Shown: positions 37,441 to 53,975, counted from the stretch's first letter. The stretch is DNA of 64,000 nucleotides from Cacajao melanocephalus (GCA_963573385.1 CAUYLG010071414.1:1-64000); one strand, 5' to 3'. The notes: generated from the letters alone by a model not told the origin. Made by a program: numbers and translations.

Positions 37441-38033
37441 TGTACCATCACAGATGTAAACATATACGTCTTACCACTTCACTACACCAGGAGTACCTGG
37501 AGGAGTGATCCAGTGTTGACACACTTGTCTCTAAAGTTCAGGGGGTGGTGCAAAGCACTTCTTTACTTTTTCTTGACATCACCTATCATTTCACAATACT
37601 CACTTTGAAGGTACCCCTTTTCTTCTGTTCCCTTTTCATTCTAGTATCCTCCTTCTCTTCCTCTACAAGCCCTTGGTCCTCTCCATTACTCTTCCTTCTC
37701 ACCAAAAACTTTGATGCCTGAGTACCTGGGCATCACCTAAAAAAGGGAGGCAGGGTCTGCAGTGGCCCTTGAGCAGTGAAGAGCTGGCAATGCTGGAGGG
37801 CCTCTCAGCCTTCAGAGGGAAATAGCCACAAACCAAACCAATATTTTTTTGGGGGCGGGGGTAATATTGATGATATCCCTTAGCAAATGTTTGTTATGCT
37901 CTAAGAGTGACAGTTTCACCAAAAACTATGGCCTCTTAATAGAACTGAAAACAGCAGGAAGAGAGAAGAAGAAATGGAAGAGGAAAACTCCATGTATTAT
38001 CCAGAACTTTCCGTCTCTGTTTCTGTCTCTGTT
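37441..38033. other. Unique-looking DNA
   Basis: No repeat or gene recognised. A G-rich run ('tttggggggcgggggtaat'-like) occurs near 37850. Confidence 0.4.
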
Positions 38034-38036
38034 GTA

Positions 38037-38037
38037 C

Positions 38038-38074
<37 letters not shown>

Positions 38075-38091
38075 CACACACACAAACACAT
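38037..38091. repeat. (CT)n(CA)n compound microsatellite
   Basis: About 11 CT units are followed by CA units with TG and AA interruptions. The 86-codon frame at 37849-38109 runs through it. Confidence 0.95.
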
Positions 38092-38330
38092 ACTTTAAAG
38101 ATGAGATGATACCATGTAGATTAATATATATTTTTTTCATTTAATGGTTCCTCATGGACATTATCTGCAAAGTCAGGATATTTAAAATGCATAAAATTCA
38201 ATTTTATGAATGTACTATTTTATTGATTTAACAAATTCCCTATTTTTGGAATTTAGTGATAGTGTGGTTTTTCAGTATGATAAAGAGTATTGCAAATAAA
38301 ATATTTGCATATCATACATATTTGATGAGT
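38092..38330 (-). mobile_element. Possible L1M fragment, antisense
   Basis: The phrases 'tttcatttaatggttcctca', 'tttatgaatgtactatttta' and 'taacaaattccctattttt' resemble the inverted end of old L1M elements. Confidence 0.45.
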
Positions 38331-38541
38331 TTATAAATATGTAGTTTATTAATCTAAGAAAGAAGATATGAAGATTAAACAAGGAGATAGGGAATGAGTA
38401 ACCATAACTAAGAAATTCTGAATATTTAGGTATAATTTTGTTTTGCAGATGATCTTCCTGTTGACTTTATTCTGAAGGCTCCCTTATTTTTATCTTGATG
38501 CCATTTATTTTTAGTACTACTTCTTTTTCATTAATCTACCA

Positions 38542-38588
38542 GTCCATCCATCCATCCATCCATCCATCCATCCACCCACCCATCCATC
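38542..38588. repeat. (CCAT)n microsatellite
   Basis: About eleven CATC units with two CACC variants. Confidence 0.97.
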
Positions 38589-38639
38589 TCTATATTTTGC
38601 AAACTAATATAACGACTTTGGAACAAGCTATAATCAGTC

Positions 38640-38770
38640 CCAACATTCAAGAAACTTAGTATCTCACAGGGAGATTGGCGTTAATAGATCAATGTATTTA
38701 CAATGTAATTACAATTTAGATGAGTATTACAAAGAAAAATACTGCATGCTATACAATCATATAGTAGAGG
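38640..38770 (-). mobile_element. Possible L2 fragment, antisense
   Basis: The run 'attcaagaaacttagtatct' followed by 'cacagggagattgg' and 'aattacaatttagatgagta' follows the inverted L2 phrase 'aaggagctcacagtctag'. Confidence 0.5.
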
Positions 38771-39385
38771 ACTCTTAACTAAGGAACACTTATTCTTTGA
38801 GAGCCATCTGCTACTTCACACTTCCACATTCTGAAGAACTTTAGCACTTGACCCCTCCTGTCTATTAGCATCCTCATGTTATTCAACATCCAGCACCCTG
38901 ACTCACAGTTCCTTCACTCTACACTCCTCTATTGCAGCTTACTTAATTTCAACAACTCATCACAGTAACCTCATCTTAAAACTCCTCATCTAAAAACATC
39001 CAGAATATTTTTATTACCATGGTCTCAAATTATGACACACTTTTTCTCTGACTGCCTCATTTCCTCATTCCAACTGAACATACTCTTTATCCTCATTGGA
39101 AATGCATAACTTCAATGACTGTTTACAATGTAAATGTTTTATATATTAATTTCTCATGGAGTCTTCCCCCAGATGCTATGAAATAATTATTGGCACAGGA
39201 ACCTATTAAGTATTGCTAATACAATAGAGATTTTTCCATTTACTTATGCCAAAGTTTGCCAAGTATTTTGTCAAGTATCTTAGATAACAACATCCAATGT
39301 AAATTTTCTGAATGAATCTACCACTCACTGTTACTTGTCTTGTTTTGTTTCCATTTGATTATATTGCGTTTTCAAAAATTGCTTT
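38771..39385. other. AT-rich DNA, nothing recognised
   Basis: No family recognised; C/T-rich content near 38820-39070 may be further degraded L2. Confidence 0.35.
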
Positions 39386-39389
39386 TTAG

Positions 39390-39525
39390 TGTCTCCTCTT
39401 TTTCCCACAGTTGTAAACTTCAGGAATAGAGACCTTGACTATCTGTTCACTGTTTATTTATCAATCACCAGAACAGTGCCTGAAATATGCCAAAGAGATA
39501 TTTGCTGAATGTGTCTGTGGGGCTT
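39390..39525 (+). mobile_element. L2 3' end, sense
   Basis: The run 'gttgtaaacttcaggaatag' followed by 'caccagaacagtgcctgaaa' and 'gagatatttgctgaatgtg' matches the L2 3' terminal region. Confidence 0.65.
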
Positions 39526-39537
39526 AATGGTACCTAA

Positions 39538-39852
<315 letters not shown>

Positions 39853-39944
39853 CCAGTTTTTAAAAAAATTATCCATTTTTTCATTTTTCCCATACTTTCT
39901 TTGAGTTGCTATCTCACATAATTAAAAGAAAAATTTTAACCATA

Positions 39945-40080
39945 TGCCAAACACTGCGTTAGGCACTAGGAAAGTAAAGATAAATAAAGACAGTGTTGTT
40001 CTGATGGTGTCACAAAGCCACTGGCTGATGGAAGACTAGACAGAACAAAAAGTACTATTGCACTGAGGAAAATTAATTCA
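39945..40080 (-). mobile_element. L2 fragment, antisense
   Basis: 'ccaaacactgcgttaggcac' followed by 'gtaaagataaataaagacag' resembles the inverted L2 3' region. Confidence 0.6.
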
Positions 40081-40089
40081 TAAATATTT

Positions 40090-40515
40090 TGTTGAAACTC
40101 TAGGGGAGATAAGCATTGAAAAGTTCTATAACTGAAGTATTAAAAATGAAAATCAGTTATTTCTAACCTAAGATGCATAAAATGTTATTTTGTCTCTAGT
40201 ATTTTGTTTGTTTGGTTTCTATCATTTTGTATTAAAAATATTATAAATGCATTTTATATAATATCTAAAAGATACTGAAATCAACCTTTCCAGGGAATTT
40301 TATTATAATAGAATAAACAAACTATGATAAAACATAGAATAAACTATGATAAAAAAAATAGATCCTCAATAGCACCTTGGTTCAGAACCAGTAGGAGTTT
40401 ATTTCTTGCTCATATGGAGATTGAATTTTGTGTTCCTGATTAACCAGCTGTTCTCCATATGGCCACTCTGAGAAGCAGTTTCCTTCTTTTGGCTCCATCA
40501 TCCCCTAGGCTATGG
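40090..40515. other. Unique DNA, possible unnamed old repeat at the right
   Basis: Bases 40440-40510 ('ccagctgttctccatatggc') remind me of a family that often carries 'ccatcttgtggctccgccat', but I cannot name it. Confidence 0.35.
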
Positions 40516-40522
40516 ATCAGGA

Positions 40523-40698
40523 CAGTGGTTCGACAACCAGTAGCATCAGCATCACCTAGGACCTTACTCGAAATGCATATTCTCAGGTTCCACCTTAGAC
40601 CTACTGAATTCAAAATTCTGAGGGTAGGCTCCAGCAATTAGCATTGTAAACAGCCCTCCAGGTAATTCTAATGCATGATAAAAGTTGAAAACCACCGT
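40523..40698. mobile_element. MER5A hAT (Charlie) transposon
   Basis: Starts 'cagtggttcgacaaccagta' and ends 'gttgaaaaccaccg', the MER5A terminal inverted repeats. The interior 'agcatcagcatcacctagga', 'cttagacctactgaattc' and 'ccctccaggtaattctaatg' matches closely. The opposed 60-65 codon frames are transposon-derived. Confidence 0.92.
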
Positions 40699-40699
40699 T

Positions 40700-41260
40700 C
40701 CAGGCCTTCAATCCTTGTGTTACTTGTGAGTGGACAGGAAAAAGTTACCTTTGCTTCTGAATGGTCTTGACTCAGATATGCCATACATTACTTTGCCTAT
40801 ATTTTATTGTCAAAAAGTTAGTAACATGGCCACAGATTCTCTTCTACAGAAGTCTTAAATGCAAATTCACCTACTGTGTAGGAGAATTCTGTATTGCAGG
40901 TGAGGTGTTGGTGTGGTAGAATGTTCTGGAACATAATGCTTAGAATTAGATTGCAGAAGACCTATTGTGCTTTGTAGTGGTTCTAATACAATTTAATAGA
41001 TTTTGGCAAGATTTTTGGTACACACACTTTTCTTTTATTTTAATGGTCTTTACTGGGACTATATAGTCTGCCTGAATAATGTTAAAGTGTAAAAGTGTAA
41101 AGTAAAAATGTGTAAAGTAGCAAATGGTAAATATGATGCCACTCTGAAGAATAATTATCTTTAAAAAAATAATGTAACAGGAAGAGAAACTTGCAGCAGC
41201 TATATAAGAGATCAGGGCCAATTGTTTATTTGAAGGGGAATGGAAGAGGATGTGGAACTG
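40700..41260. other. AT-rich DNA, nothing recognised
   Basis: No repeat, RNA gene or coding exon recognised. The minus-strand 91-codon frame has no motif. Confidence 0.45.
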
Positions 41261-41261
41261 A

Positions 41262-41776
<515 letters not shown>

Positions 41777-41779
41777 GGC

Positions 41780-43025
41780 ATTGTAAAAGAAATCTTTCAG
41801 ATTAAACCTGAATTTGGGGTAAACTCTCTTTGCCCTGGGGCTTTTTGACAGGTGTTTCTGTGACACACAGGCCAGAGATTTTTCTTTTCCTGGCTAAGTT
41901 TGATGTGTGCTCTCCACTTGAGGATTGGAGAGTGGATATCGGCTGCACTCCAAAGGAAAAAAATTAACAGCTTTGTACCTTTAGGGAATGCTTATTAATC
42001 CTTATTATATCAGCAGTTTCTCCTGTTGTGGGAATTAGGAGCTAAAGGTATAACTCAATTCATTAATTAAACAAATAATCTTTTCAGTTACAAAGTATTT
42101 TATTACTGTTTCCTCCTCTCTTACCTTACAATCAACACTTTTGAACATTTTTAAATAGACTCAAAGACACACACATTCACTTCCAATTTCTTACACCTTC
42201 GATAAAAGGCTTGGTTTTGTGGAGCTGCTAAGACATCAACTTTCACTGTGTAAGATAAATGCATTAAGAACACATAATACCCTGCTTATTTTAGCTGTAT
42301 CCTATAGACCGCTTGCCTAGTAAGTATTGTTTTTCTGCAGTTTAGGCTGAGTCTGTGAATTCATTGAATTAAATTGCTCTTACAACCCTCAGATCTCTCT
42401 TTTCGTTGTTGATTCTGAATTAAAATTCTGTGCTAGCTGAAGCCCAACATTTTTGCAAACTGCAAAAGGTATGTATTCTTCTTGTGAGTTATTGTTACTA
42501 TGATATAAATCACAATATACACTTTCAACTGAATGTCAGTAGTGTCCCAAGAATTGTACTGAGCAAAGAGTTTGACAAGGTCCTTGCCTAATGATTATGT
42601 AAAAGACATTCAAATAGAATTAACATATGACGTAGTTTAGTGTGGCTGAACTTGAATATTAATTGATTCTTTGGATGTGAAATGAGTTTGTGGGAGAGCA
42701 AAAGAAATGAAATATTAGAATCTGTTTTTCCTGAAACATCTGCTGGTTTCAACTAAAAACTCAGTTGTCTCTGTTGAAAACAATCCTTGTTTATCATTTT
42801 ATTTCTTTGAGTTAAAATAGTAGGATTGATGGATTCAAGTTAGTAACAGAAGAGTGACAATAATGTCTGATGTTTTAATCACCTTCTTTTCTATCCAGCT
42901 GTAATGCTGTGCTCCAACTACTTAACATTACATTCTTCATTCCTTCTTTGTGTTATAGGTGGATGAGATTTAGCTCTTTGTTTCATGTTGAAAAGGTTTG
43001 AAAATTTCTCCATTTCTCTGAGGGA
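41780..43025. other. Unique-looking DNA, nothing recognised
   Basis: No repeat family, RNA gene or convincing exon recognised over 1.2 kb. Confidence 0.45.
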
Positions 43026-43027
43026 CT

Positions 43028-44125
43028 CAACTCATCTTATTTTTAAAATAATTATTGAGGTTTATCATACATATGGGTAAAGTATATAAAGTACACTAAT
43101 TGTAAGTATGCAGATTGATTTGTTTTTCTCACAGTCCAGAGACAAAAATACAATAAATCTAATTTTGCAGATCTTAATTGGCTTTTATTTGCAATTCTAG
43201 AATCAGACAGGAGTTTGAAACAAAAATGGCTCAGAATGCCCCATCCCACCACCTGTGCATGTTATATTTACAGTCAGAGAAAAGGAAGTGACATTCAGAA
43301 AATGACAGTGAGGTATAGAGACAACCTGATGGGTTATAACTGAGATGTATCTTATTTGAATATCATTTGACTAATTGGTCACCTGTGATTGGCTGAGACA
43401 CTTATTTGTTCTTAAACTAGGTTTTCAGTTTGTTTACATTCTAAGTTAGGTTGCAGTTAGGAACTCCTAAGGAGGCCTCCTTGGGCCAATTTGAGTTTGA
43501 TTTAACACTATATATCACCCTTTGTAACCACACACAGCTCAAGATAGAATGGTCTCATATCACAAAAGGTTCCCATGTTCCTCTTCAGTTAAAACCTCTC
43601 TAAAAGTAATTAATACTTTGATTTCTAACAACATGGGTTAGTTTTGTATCTGGTTGAGCTTCATATGGAGTTATATAGTGTATACTATTTTGTCTCTGAT
43701 TTCTTTTGTTCATCATTACTCTGAGAGAGTAATCTGTGTGGTGGGGTGTATCAGTAGTCTATTCTTTATTGCTGTGTGGTATTTCATTTAATGACCATAT
43801 ACAATTTGTTTACCTGTTTGTTGTTGTTGTTATTGGTCACTTGAATTATTTCTAGTTAGAGCTATTATGACTAAAGCTGCTATCAATACTTTTGTATATA
43901 TTTTTTGGTGTTTGTATGAACTAATTTGTTGTGAGCCATGAAGAAGGCATATGATTAGCTCTAATTTGTAATGCCACTATTCCAAGTAGTTGTGCTAACT
44001 TATACATCTTCCAGTAATGTATCAGCATTCCAGTTCCTCTGTAGTCTTATCAACATTTACTATTGTCAATTTGTAAAATGTTAGCTATTCCCGTGAGTAT
44101 ATAATAGCATCTCATCAGCCTATTT
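43028..44125 (-). mobile_element. L1M fragment, antisense, split by an LTR
   Basis: Left piece: 'attattgaggtttatcatac'. Right piece: 'gtagtctattctttattgct', 'caatttgtttacctgtttgt', 'gagctattatgactaaagct', 'cagcattccagttcctctgt'. These inverted L1M 3'UTR and ORF2 landmarks are in the right order on both sides of 43121-43507. Confidence 0.75.
43121..43507 (-). mobile_element. Solo LTR, minus strand, family not assigned
   Basis: On the minus strand it starts TGTTAAATCAAACTC and ends near ...GTGAGAAAAACA, about 387 bases. A polyadenylation signal lies in 'gcaaataaaagcc' (minus strand, near 43182). It interrupts L1M sequence that resumes on the far side. The 66-codon frame at 43052-43252 is not a gene. 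Confidence 0.6.
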
Positions 44126-44473
44126 TTAAAAATCAGTTAATAAGACTTATAGATTAAATGAAAAAGAATCTTTCAGATTGCTCAGAAAAGATCAGTTTAA
44201 TCAGCTGTCAACATTTTAAACCCACAAGAGGCATCTATACAGTTATTAACTAAGTTCTAGAATAATTGAAAAGCTAGAATTTGCCAAGCATGTACTAATA
44301 ATAATGATGATGATGCTCACTAGGTCACAAATAATTTGCTAAATTATTTCTTTGTAATGACCCACTTAAGGTGTCATGTTTTGTATCTGACATTATTACA
44401 CTTGTTTCTAAACACACTCTGAATTTGGGGCTGCTTTTGACTATTAATATAATTCAGATTTCATCACTTGCTC
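44126..44473. other. AT-rich DNA, nothing recognised
   Basis: A short ATA/ATG run occurs near 44300. Otherwise nothing. Confidence 0.4.
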
Positions 44474-44925
44474 TAAGTACATCTTTTTGGAAACAGTGAA
44501 TTCAGCCTTTCTAGCCTCAAGTATTTACTCTGAGAACAGAACCACAAATTAAACATGGTAACATTTTCCCTATTCGCCTGCTTTAAGTACATTTTACTGA
44601 AAACAGTGAGTCCACAGTCTTCAGATCCCCAAGTACAGTTATCTCTTGGTATAAACTGGGGATTTGTCCAGGACCATCTGCATGTATCCACATCCCACAT
44701 ACTCAGTTGGCTCTTCAAAATCTGAATATATAAAAAGTCAGCCTTCTGTATACACAGGTTTCATATTTCAAAAATACTGTATTTTCAACCTGTACTTGGC
44801 TAAAAATACCTGCATATAAGTGGACCCCTGCAGTTCAAATCCTTGTTGTTCAATGGACAACTGTATTTACTCTGAGAGTAGAATCACAGACTAAGATAAT
44901 ATTTTTTTTTTCAAAAAAGCTACTA
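44474..44925 (+). repeat. Tandem duplication, period 110 bp, second unit split by a transposon
   Basis: Unit 1 is 44474-44583 and unit 2 starts at 44584 ('taagtacattttactgaaaa' against 'taagtacatctttttggaaa'). Unit 2 stops at 44633, a transposon follows, and the unit resumes at 44876 with 'tttactctgagagtagaatc' against unit 1's 'tttactctgagaacagaacc' at about 44523. Identity is about 70-75 percent by eye. I know no repeat family for the unit. Confidence 0.75.
44636..44873. mobile_element. Tigger-type MITE with TA target duplication
   Basis: 238 bases bounded by inverted ends CAGTTATCTCTTGG and, on the other strand, CAGTTGTCCATTGA. It is flanked by TA on both sides (44634-44635 and 44874-44875), the usual Tigger target duplication. 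Inside are 'ggtttgaactgcaggggtcc'-like Tigger phrases on the minus strand ('ggatttgaactgcaggggtc'). The 81-codon minus-strand frame overlaps it. Confidence 0.85.
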
Positions 44926-45565
44926 TAAATATTTTGTACATTTATTTTTTGTGATCATATATTCTTGGGTCATTAACATTTTTCAAATAATTTCATTTAG
45001 AAAAAATTGTCTTTGCACTAAAATGGCAAAGTTACTAAATGATTTTTTTCTCTTTTAATTACTTTAGAGAAAGGACTATTGTTTAGTGTTTAGTGGGTCT
45101 TTGGGCCTTTTTCTGCTTATCTCTGTTTTGTGTGCTAGTATATGGACTGTCCATGAACAATACAATTTCATTTTTAAAGAGTGGTTGGCAATCAAGATTT
45201 CTGTGTAGAATTAGAAGCAGACAGAAACCTTGAAGGAAGTTGAGCACATCTCGGTTTGGGCACTCTGCAGTTCCTTTGTTCAAGTCTCCTGACAATTGTC
45301 TTTGATTAACAAATACTGAATAGAGATATAGGAAATTGAATGAAAGAGTCATTAAAGTTACTTTTTAAACATCCTTAGCAATTAGGAGAATGAGTTCCAT
45401 TTGTAGTTGGACCCAAATGCAGAGGCCAGAGAAGAAAGCAAATGCAGTCACAGAGAGAAAAGTGCTTCAGCAGTATGTGGTGTTGACGAGGTCCCGTGCA
45501 GCAGTGAAACATAACTAATAAGCACAAAGGCAATTAAATGGAAAAAACAGACTCTTCCATAAATG
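44926..45565. other. Unique-looking DNA, nothing recognised
   Basis: No repeat recognised. The minus-strand 89-codon frame (45083-45352) shows no motif. Confidence 0.45.
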
Positions 45566-45570
45566 TAAAC

Positions 45571-45807
45571 ACCTTGGTATCAACATGAAAAAGAATAAAA
45601 TTGAGGAGGGAGAATTGCTCAAACCTGAGAGGTGGAGGTTGTGGTAGCTGAAATTGTGCCATTGTACTCCAGCCTGGGCAACAAGAGCAAAACTCCATCT
45701 CAAAAAAAAAAAAAAAAAGAAAAAAGTTGGACTCCTATTTTCCAACATATTCAAAAATCAACTTAAAATGGATGAAAAATCTAAACATAAGAACTAATAC
45801 TATAAGT
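45571..45807 (+). mobile_element. Separate L1 ORF2 fragment, sense, split by an Alu piece
   Basis: 'aacatgaaaaagaataaaat' and, after the Alu piece, 'tggactcctattttccaaca' and 'caacttaaaatggatgaaaa' match late L1 ORF2. The same L1 region appears again at 46487-46560 in the next element, so this is a different insertion. Confidence 0.65.
45604..45718 (+). mobile_element. 5'-truncated Alu right arm, sense
   Basis: 'gagaattgctcaaacctgag' to 'gagcaaaactccatctc' and A17. Only the last about 100 bases of an Alu are present. Confidence 0.9.
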
Positions 45808-47992
<2,185 letters not shown>

Positions 47993-48856
47993 TTTAAGAG
48001 ATATTAACACTTTATATCTATATCCATGATTATGCTATTTCAATTTCTGTTTTAATGATTTTATAAGGTCTTGTGCATTTTTCCAAATATGAAATTTTAT
48101 AATTATTTTCATCACTGGTAAAAGATAAGTGTGAGATTGTAGAGCTGGAAAGAAGTAAAAGAGAAGCTCGGATAGAGCGTTAAAGCAGGCTTGAGACTTT
48201 GTCCAGATACCCTAAAAAAAGGTAGCTAAGCACAACAATTGTTATTAATGTGGTAAAGATAAAAGCTTCACAGGAACCCTGTATCTGATATAACTTTAAT
48301 GTTTTATTTTGCTCATGAAATTACTGTCCTCTAGCCAATGTGCACACCCCAGAGAATATGGTCTTTAAAAACACACAAATACAAACAATAATATATGTTT
48401 ATTGTCAAGTATCAGAAAATATAATTTAAAAAAAGAATAATGGGGCTGGAGAAGAAAATAATATAAAAACATTTGGGAAACAGTATCTATAAGGTCAAAG
48501 ACTGTATATAAATACTGTATATAAGTTTGTACTTTTTTTCTTATAACAATATGGGTTAGCAATTCTGAAACTGCTTTTTGTATATACTAGGATTGCACAA
48601 ATAAACCATGCTGTAGATAATGAAACCTAGGTTTCTTGCAGTTGGAGAGAAGGGTTACAAAAAAGAAAGACTATAATGAACCTTGAGTCTTGGATTGATA
48701 TTGGAGGTATTGGTATGAATTCATAATTTTTAATATATTTATGTAGATAGACAGAGAGATACATGTAGATGTGTGTATGTGTAGGTTAGATTATATATGT
48801 AAATACTCTATACATTATATACATGTAGGTTAAAATATATACATGCCTATATTTTC
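47993..48856. other. AT-rich unique DNA with short TA/GT runs
   Basis: No repeat family recognised. Degenerate ATGT/TATA runs occur at 48745-48850. Confidence 0.45.
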
Positions 48857-50880
48857 TTTTTAAAAATTTTTAATTTTTTTATTTCAATAGGTTTTGGGGG
48901 AATAGCTGGTGTTTGATTACATGAATAAGTTCTTTAGTGGTGATTTCTGATGGTTTGGCGCACCCATCACCTGTACGGTGTACACTGTACCCAATGTCAG
49001 TCTTTTATCCCTTACCACCCCAAACCCTTTCCCCTGAGCCCCAAAGTCCAATGTATCATTCTTATGTTTTTGCATCCTAATAGCTTAGCTTCAACATATG
49101 AGTGAGAACATACAATGTTTGGTTTTCCATTTTCTGAGTTACTTCACTTAGAATAATAGTCTCCAATTCCATCCAGGATGCTGTAAATTCCATTATTTCA
49201 TTCCTTTTTATGGCTGAATAGTATTTTGGGATATAGGTATATATCACAATTTCTTTATCTGCTCGTTGATTGTTGGGCATTTTGGCTGGTTCTATATTTC
49301 TGCAATTGCAAATTGTGTTGCTACAAACATCCATGTGCAAGTATCTTTTTTGTGCAATGATTTTTTTCCTCTGGATAGATACCTACTGTGGGATTGCTGT
49401 ATCAAATGGTAGATCTATTTTTAGTTCTTTAAGGAATCTCCACACTGTTTTCCATAGTGGTTGTAATAGTTTACATTCCCACCAACAGTGGACAAGTGTT
49501 TCCTTTTCACCAAATACCCACCAACATCTAATTTTATTTTATTTTTAATTATGGCCCTTCTTGCAGGAGTGAGGTGGTATCATATTGTCATTTTGATTTG
49601 CATTTCCCTGATAATTAGTGATGTTGAACATTTTTCTATATGCTTGTTGGCCATTTGTATATTGTCTTTGGAGAATTATCTATACATGTCCTTAGCCTAC
49701 TTTTTGATGGGATTGTTTGTTTGTTTTTTCTTGCTGATTTGTTTGAGTACTTTGTAGATTCTGGATATTAATCCTTTGTCAGATGTATAGATTGTGAAGA
49801 TTTTCTCCCACACTGTGGATTGTCTATCAACTCTGATTATTTCTTTTGCTGGCAGAACCTTTTTAGCTAAATTAAGTCCCTTTTATCTGTCTTTGGTTTG
49901 CTGCATTTGCCTAAGCCAATATCTAGAAGGGTTTTCCCAATGTTATCTTCTAGAATCTTTATGGTTTGAAGCCTTAGATTTAAGTCTTAGATCCACTTTG
50001 AATTGATTTTTGTATAGGGTGAGAGATGAGGATCCAGGTCTTACAGCTGTGGATACCAGCACTTGCTCCGGTGGAGGTAGCAGGAGAATGAAGTGGACCC
50101 TGAGAGGGTCATTAGTTGTATTTTTGTTTAGTACACTAGTTTTGTGTTGGTTGGCCTCCAGGCAGGAGGTGGAACTTTCAAGAGTGCATCAGCTGTGGTC
50201 CTATAGGGAGGATTCAAACTTGCCCTAGGGACAACTGGTTAAGTATTCAGGTTTCTCAGGCACTAAGCAGGGCCATGGAACTCCCAGGAAGTTATAACCT
50301 TTGTCTTGTCTTTGGCTGCTAAGAGGGGTAGAAAAAGACCATCAGGTGGGGGCAAAGATAGGCATATCTGAGCTCAGACTCTCCTTTGGTGGGGCTTGCT
50401 GCAGCTGCTGTGGAGATTGGGGGAGGAGTGATTTCTAGTCCAATGGAGGTATATTCCCTGGGGAATTATGGCTGCCTCTGCTTAATCATCCGAGTCTCCA
50501 GGGAAGTGGGGGAAAACTGACAGGCCTCACCTGCTTCCATGTAGCCTGCAGTCCAAAAGGCTGGTCCCACTCCCACTGCGCCCTCCAACAGCACTGAGTC
50601 TATTCCCAGGCAGCCAGTGATCAGGGCTGAGAACTTGCCCCAGATCATGAGCCTTCCCATTGAGAAAGCAAGCAGACTCAGATTTTCAGTGTATCAGGGA
50701 ACTTGCAGGGGTGATCCAGCTCCTTCAAAGGGTCTGTGGATTCTCTTGGCTTTCCTGGTGTGTTTCTGCAGTAGTTCTTGGAGAAAAAGTTCATGATGTG
50801 AGTCTTTACATGTAGCTCTGTCCATTCAAGCAGGAGCTGAAAGCTACTTCCGCCTCTTATCCACCATCTTCTTCCTGATG
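48857..50880 (-). mobile_element. L1 (L1MA/L1PB age), antisense, internally deleted
   Basis: 48857-50037 is the inverted 3'UTR and late ORF2 ('ataggttttgggggaatagc', 'ccaattccatccaggatgct', 'ccagatgtatagattgtgaa'-like, 'ctttgtagattctggatatt'). 50038-50880 is inverted L1 5'UTR ('cttgctccggtggaggtagc', 'ggttggcctccaggcaggag', 'ctcccactgcgccctccaac', ending 'ccaccatcttcttcctga'). ORF1 and most of ORF2 are missing at the junction near 50037. A full element would be about 6 kb; here about 2 kb remain. Confidence 0.85.
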
Positions 50881-50929
50881 CATATATTTTCCAACTCTGT
50901 CCACTGAGAGGGCCTAGATATTGCTTGTT

Positions 50930-51480
<551 letters not shown>

Positions 51481-52799
51481 AAATTACATACCATCTTGTA
51501 ACCCTGGACTAGGTAAGTATTTAAGGGCTCTGTATGTTTAATGTGTATGAGTTACTTGGGTGGGTAAGGGAGACATTTTCAGCCAGAAGGAGCTAAAATC
51601 ATAGGTGTGAAATATAGAATTACACAATATAACATTAATAGAATTATTGTGCCTTTTAATTAATGGGAAAGTACTGCATTTGAAGCTCTGTGCTATCTGT
51701 TCAGACACTAAATGTACCTGCACACCTGCAGTTGATTTGTGCCTTACATGTTTATTTTCTTCTATCATAACATGGGTATTAGTTAAATAACTATAGAGTA
51801 AGATTATATGGAAATTGTATAATAAAATACCAAGTATGCTTGACTCCCACAAACTTCCTTACCAAAAATTCAGAAACAACAAGGAATCAAAACAGAAAGA
51901 GGGGAACAAACCTTACTGAGGCCAACAATACTGGTTGCCAGAAGCCATAATCAACAAGGCTGGAAATCTCTTGCCTTGATGCGACATGCTGAATTAGCTG
52001 ATCCCCAAAGGGCAGCATCTCTAATGAGCCGAGTATATTTTAAGAATCTGGTCAGCATTCTTGGAAGTTAGTAAACACAGAGCCATTACTAGAACCCGGT
52101 CTAATTACCTTTTTCAAATCTTCAAGCAAACACTGCCTTATTGAATGATGGTAAAACAAGGTTATTTTCTTTCTGGCAAAGACTGATATTTTATTCTGTG
52201 AGTTAAGATTGGTGGGAACATGAGACCCACGTACTTAAGCACTGTAAAGATTAAAACAGCAATTGCAGCTTATTATTGGCTTTTTCCCTTGTCATTCATC
52301 CCATCCATATTGTTCAGGCAAAAGCACTTTTGAACAGATGGACTATATCCTGAAGGTCAGAGAAAACCATAATAACTCAGCTGACAGCCAGATTGGTAGA
52401 GAAACACCCTGTGTTGGAAACTCCTTACTTTGAGAGGCACTTTATCAACAACATCCTTTGGTATTTTAGGAACACAGAAGCTGATTTGATCCTAGTAGTC
52501 CCTCAGGGAAACGGGTGAATTTGAAGCTAACAACATAAACATCAGATTATTCATAATGAATGCATAACCATGGAGTTTTTGTCAAAGTAAATGGCCTTGT
52601 GTTATCTTATGCCATTTACACTTACACATATTCATGAGTAACGTCAATGTTGGAGATGTTTGGATCACCAAATTTTACTTTTAACTGGTGTCAGAAACCT
52701 GGAAAACCCACCGCGACCATTTTTTATGAACTTTCCCAAAGCACAGGGAATATGTTGTTTCTAGCTCCGAAATACCTATTTGATTCTTCTCTTTATCTT
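51481..52799. other. Unique-looking DNA, nothing recognised
   Basis: No repeat, RNA gene or convincing exon over 1.3 kb. The minus-strand 104-codon frame (51538-51852) shows no motif. Confidence 0.45.
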
Positions 52800-53730
<931 letters not shown>

Positions 53731-53834
53731 TAAATACGTAGTGAGATATTGTAACCTATGGCCTTACATGCTCCTCAGAGACTTAGGTAAATGTGCCTAA
53801 ATCTATTGATATTCGGATGAACCTTTTTCAGTCT

Positions 53835-53975
53835 ATGGGACTGTCCATTGCATTGTGGATGTAAAGCATGTAAATGGTGCTCTGGAGTTATCGTGACAAT
53901 CTAAAACATTGCCACACATTTCCAAATGCCTTCTAGCTACTGTGAGGGTGATATCACCCAGGTTATAAACAGTTG
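53835..53975. mobile_element. MER20-like hAT transposon fragment
   Basis: 'gactgtccattgcattgtgg' then 'atgtaaagcatg', 'acattgccacacatttccaa' and 'ggtgatatcacccaggtt' follow the order of a MER20-type element, degraded at both ends. Confidence 0.5.

Noticed and set aside
38542..38588. Regularly spaced repeats that could suggest a CRISPR-like array
   Set aside because: Four-base CATC units without spacers, a plain microsatellite in a primate genome.
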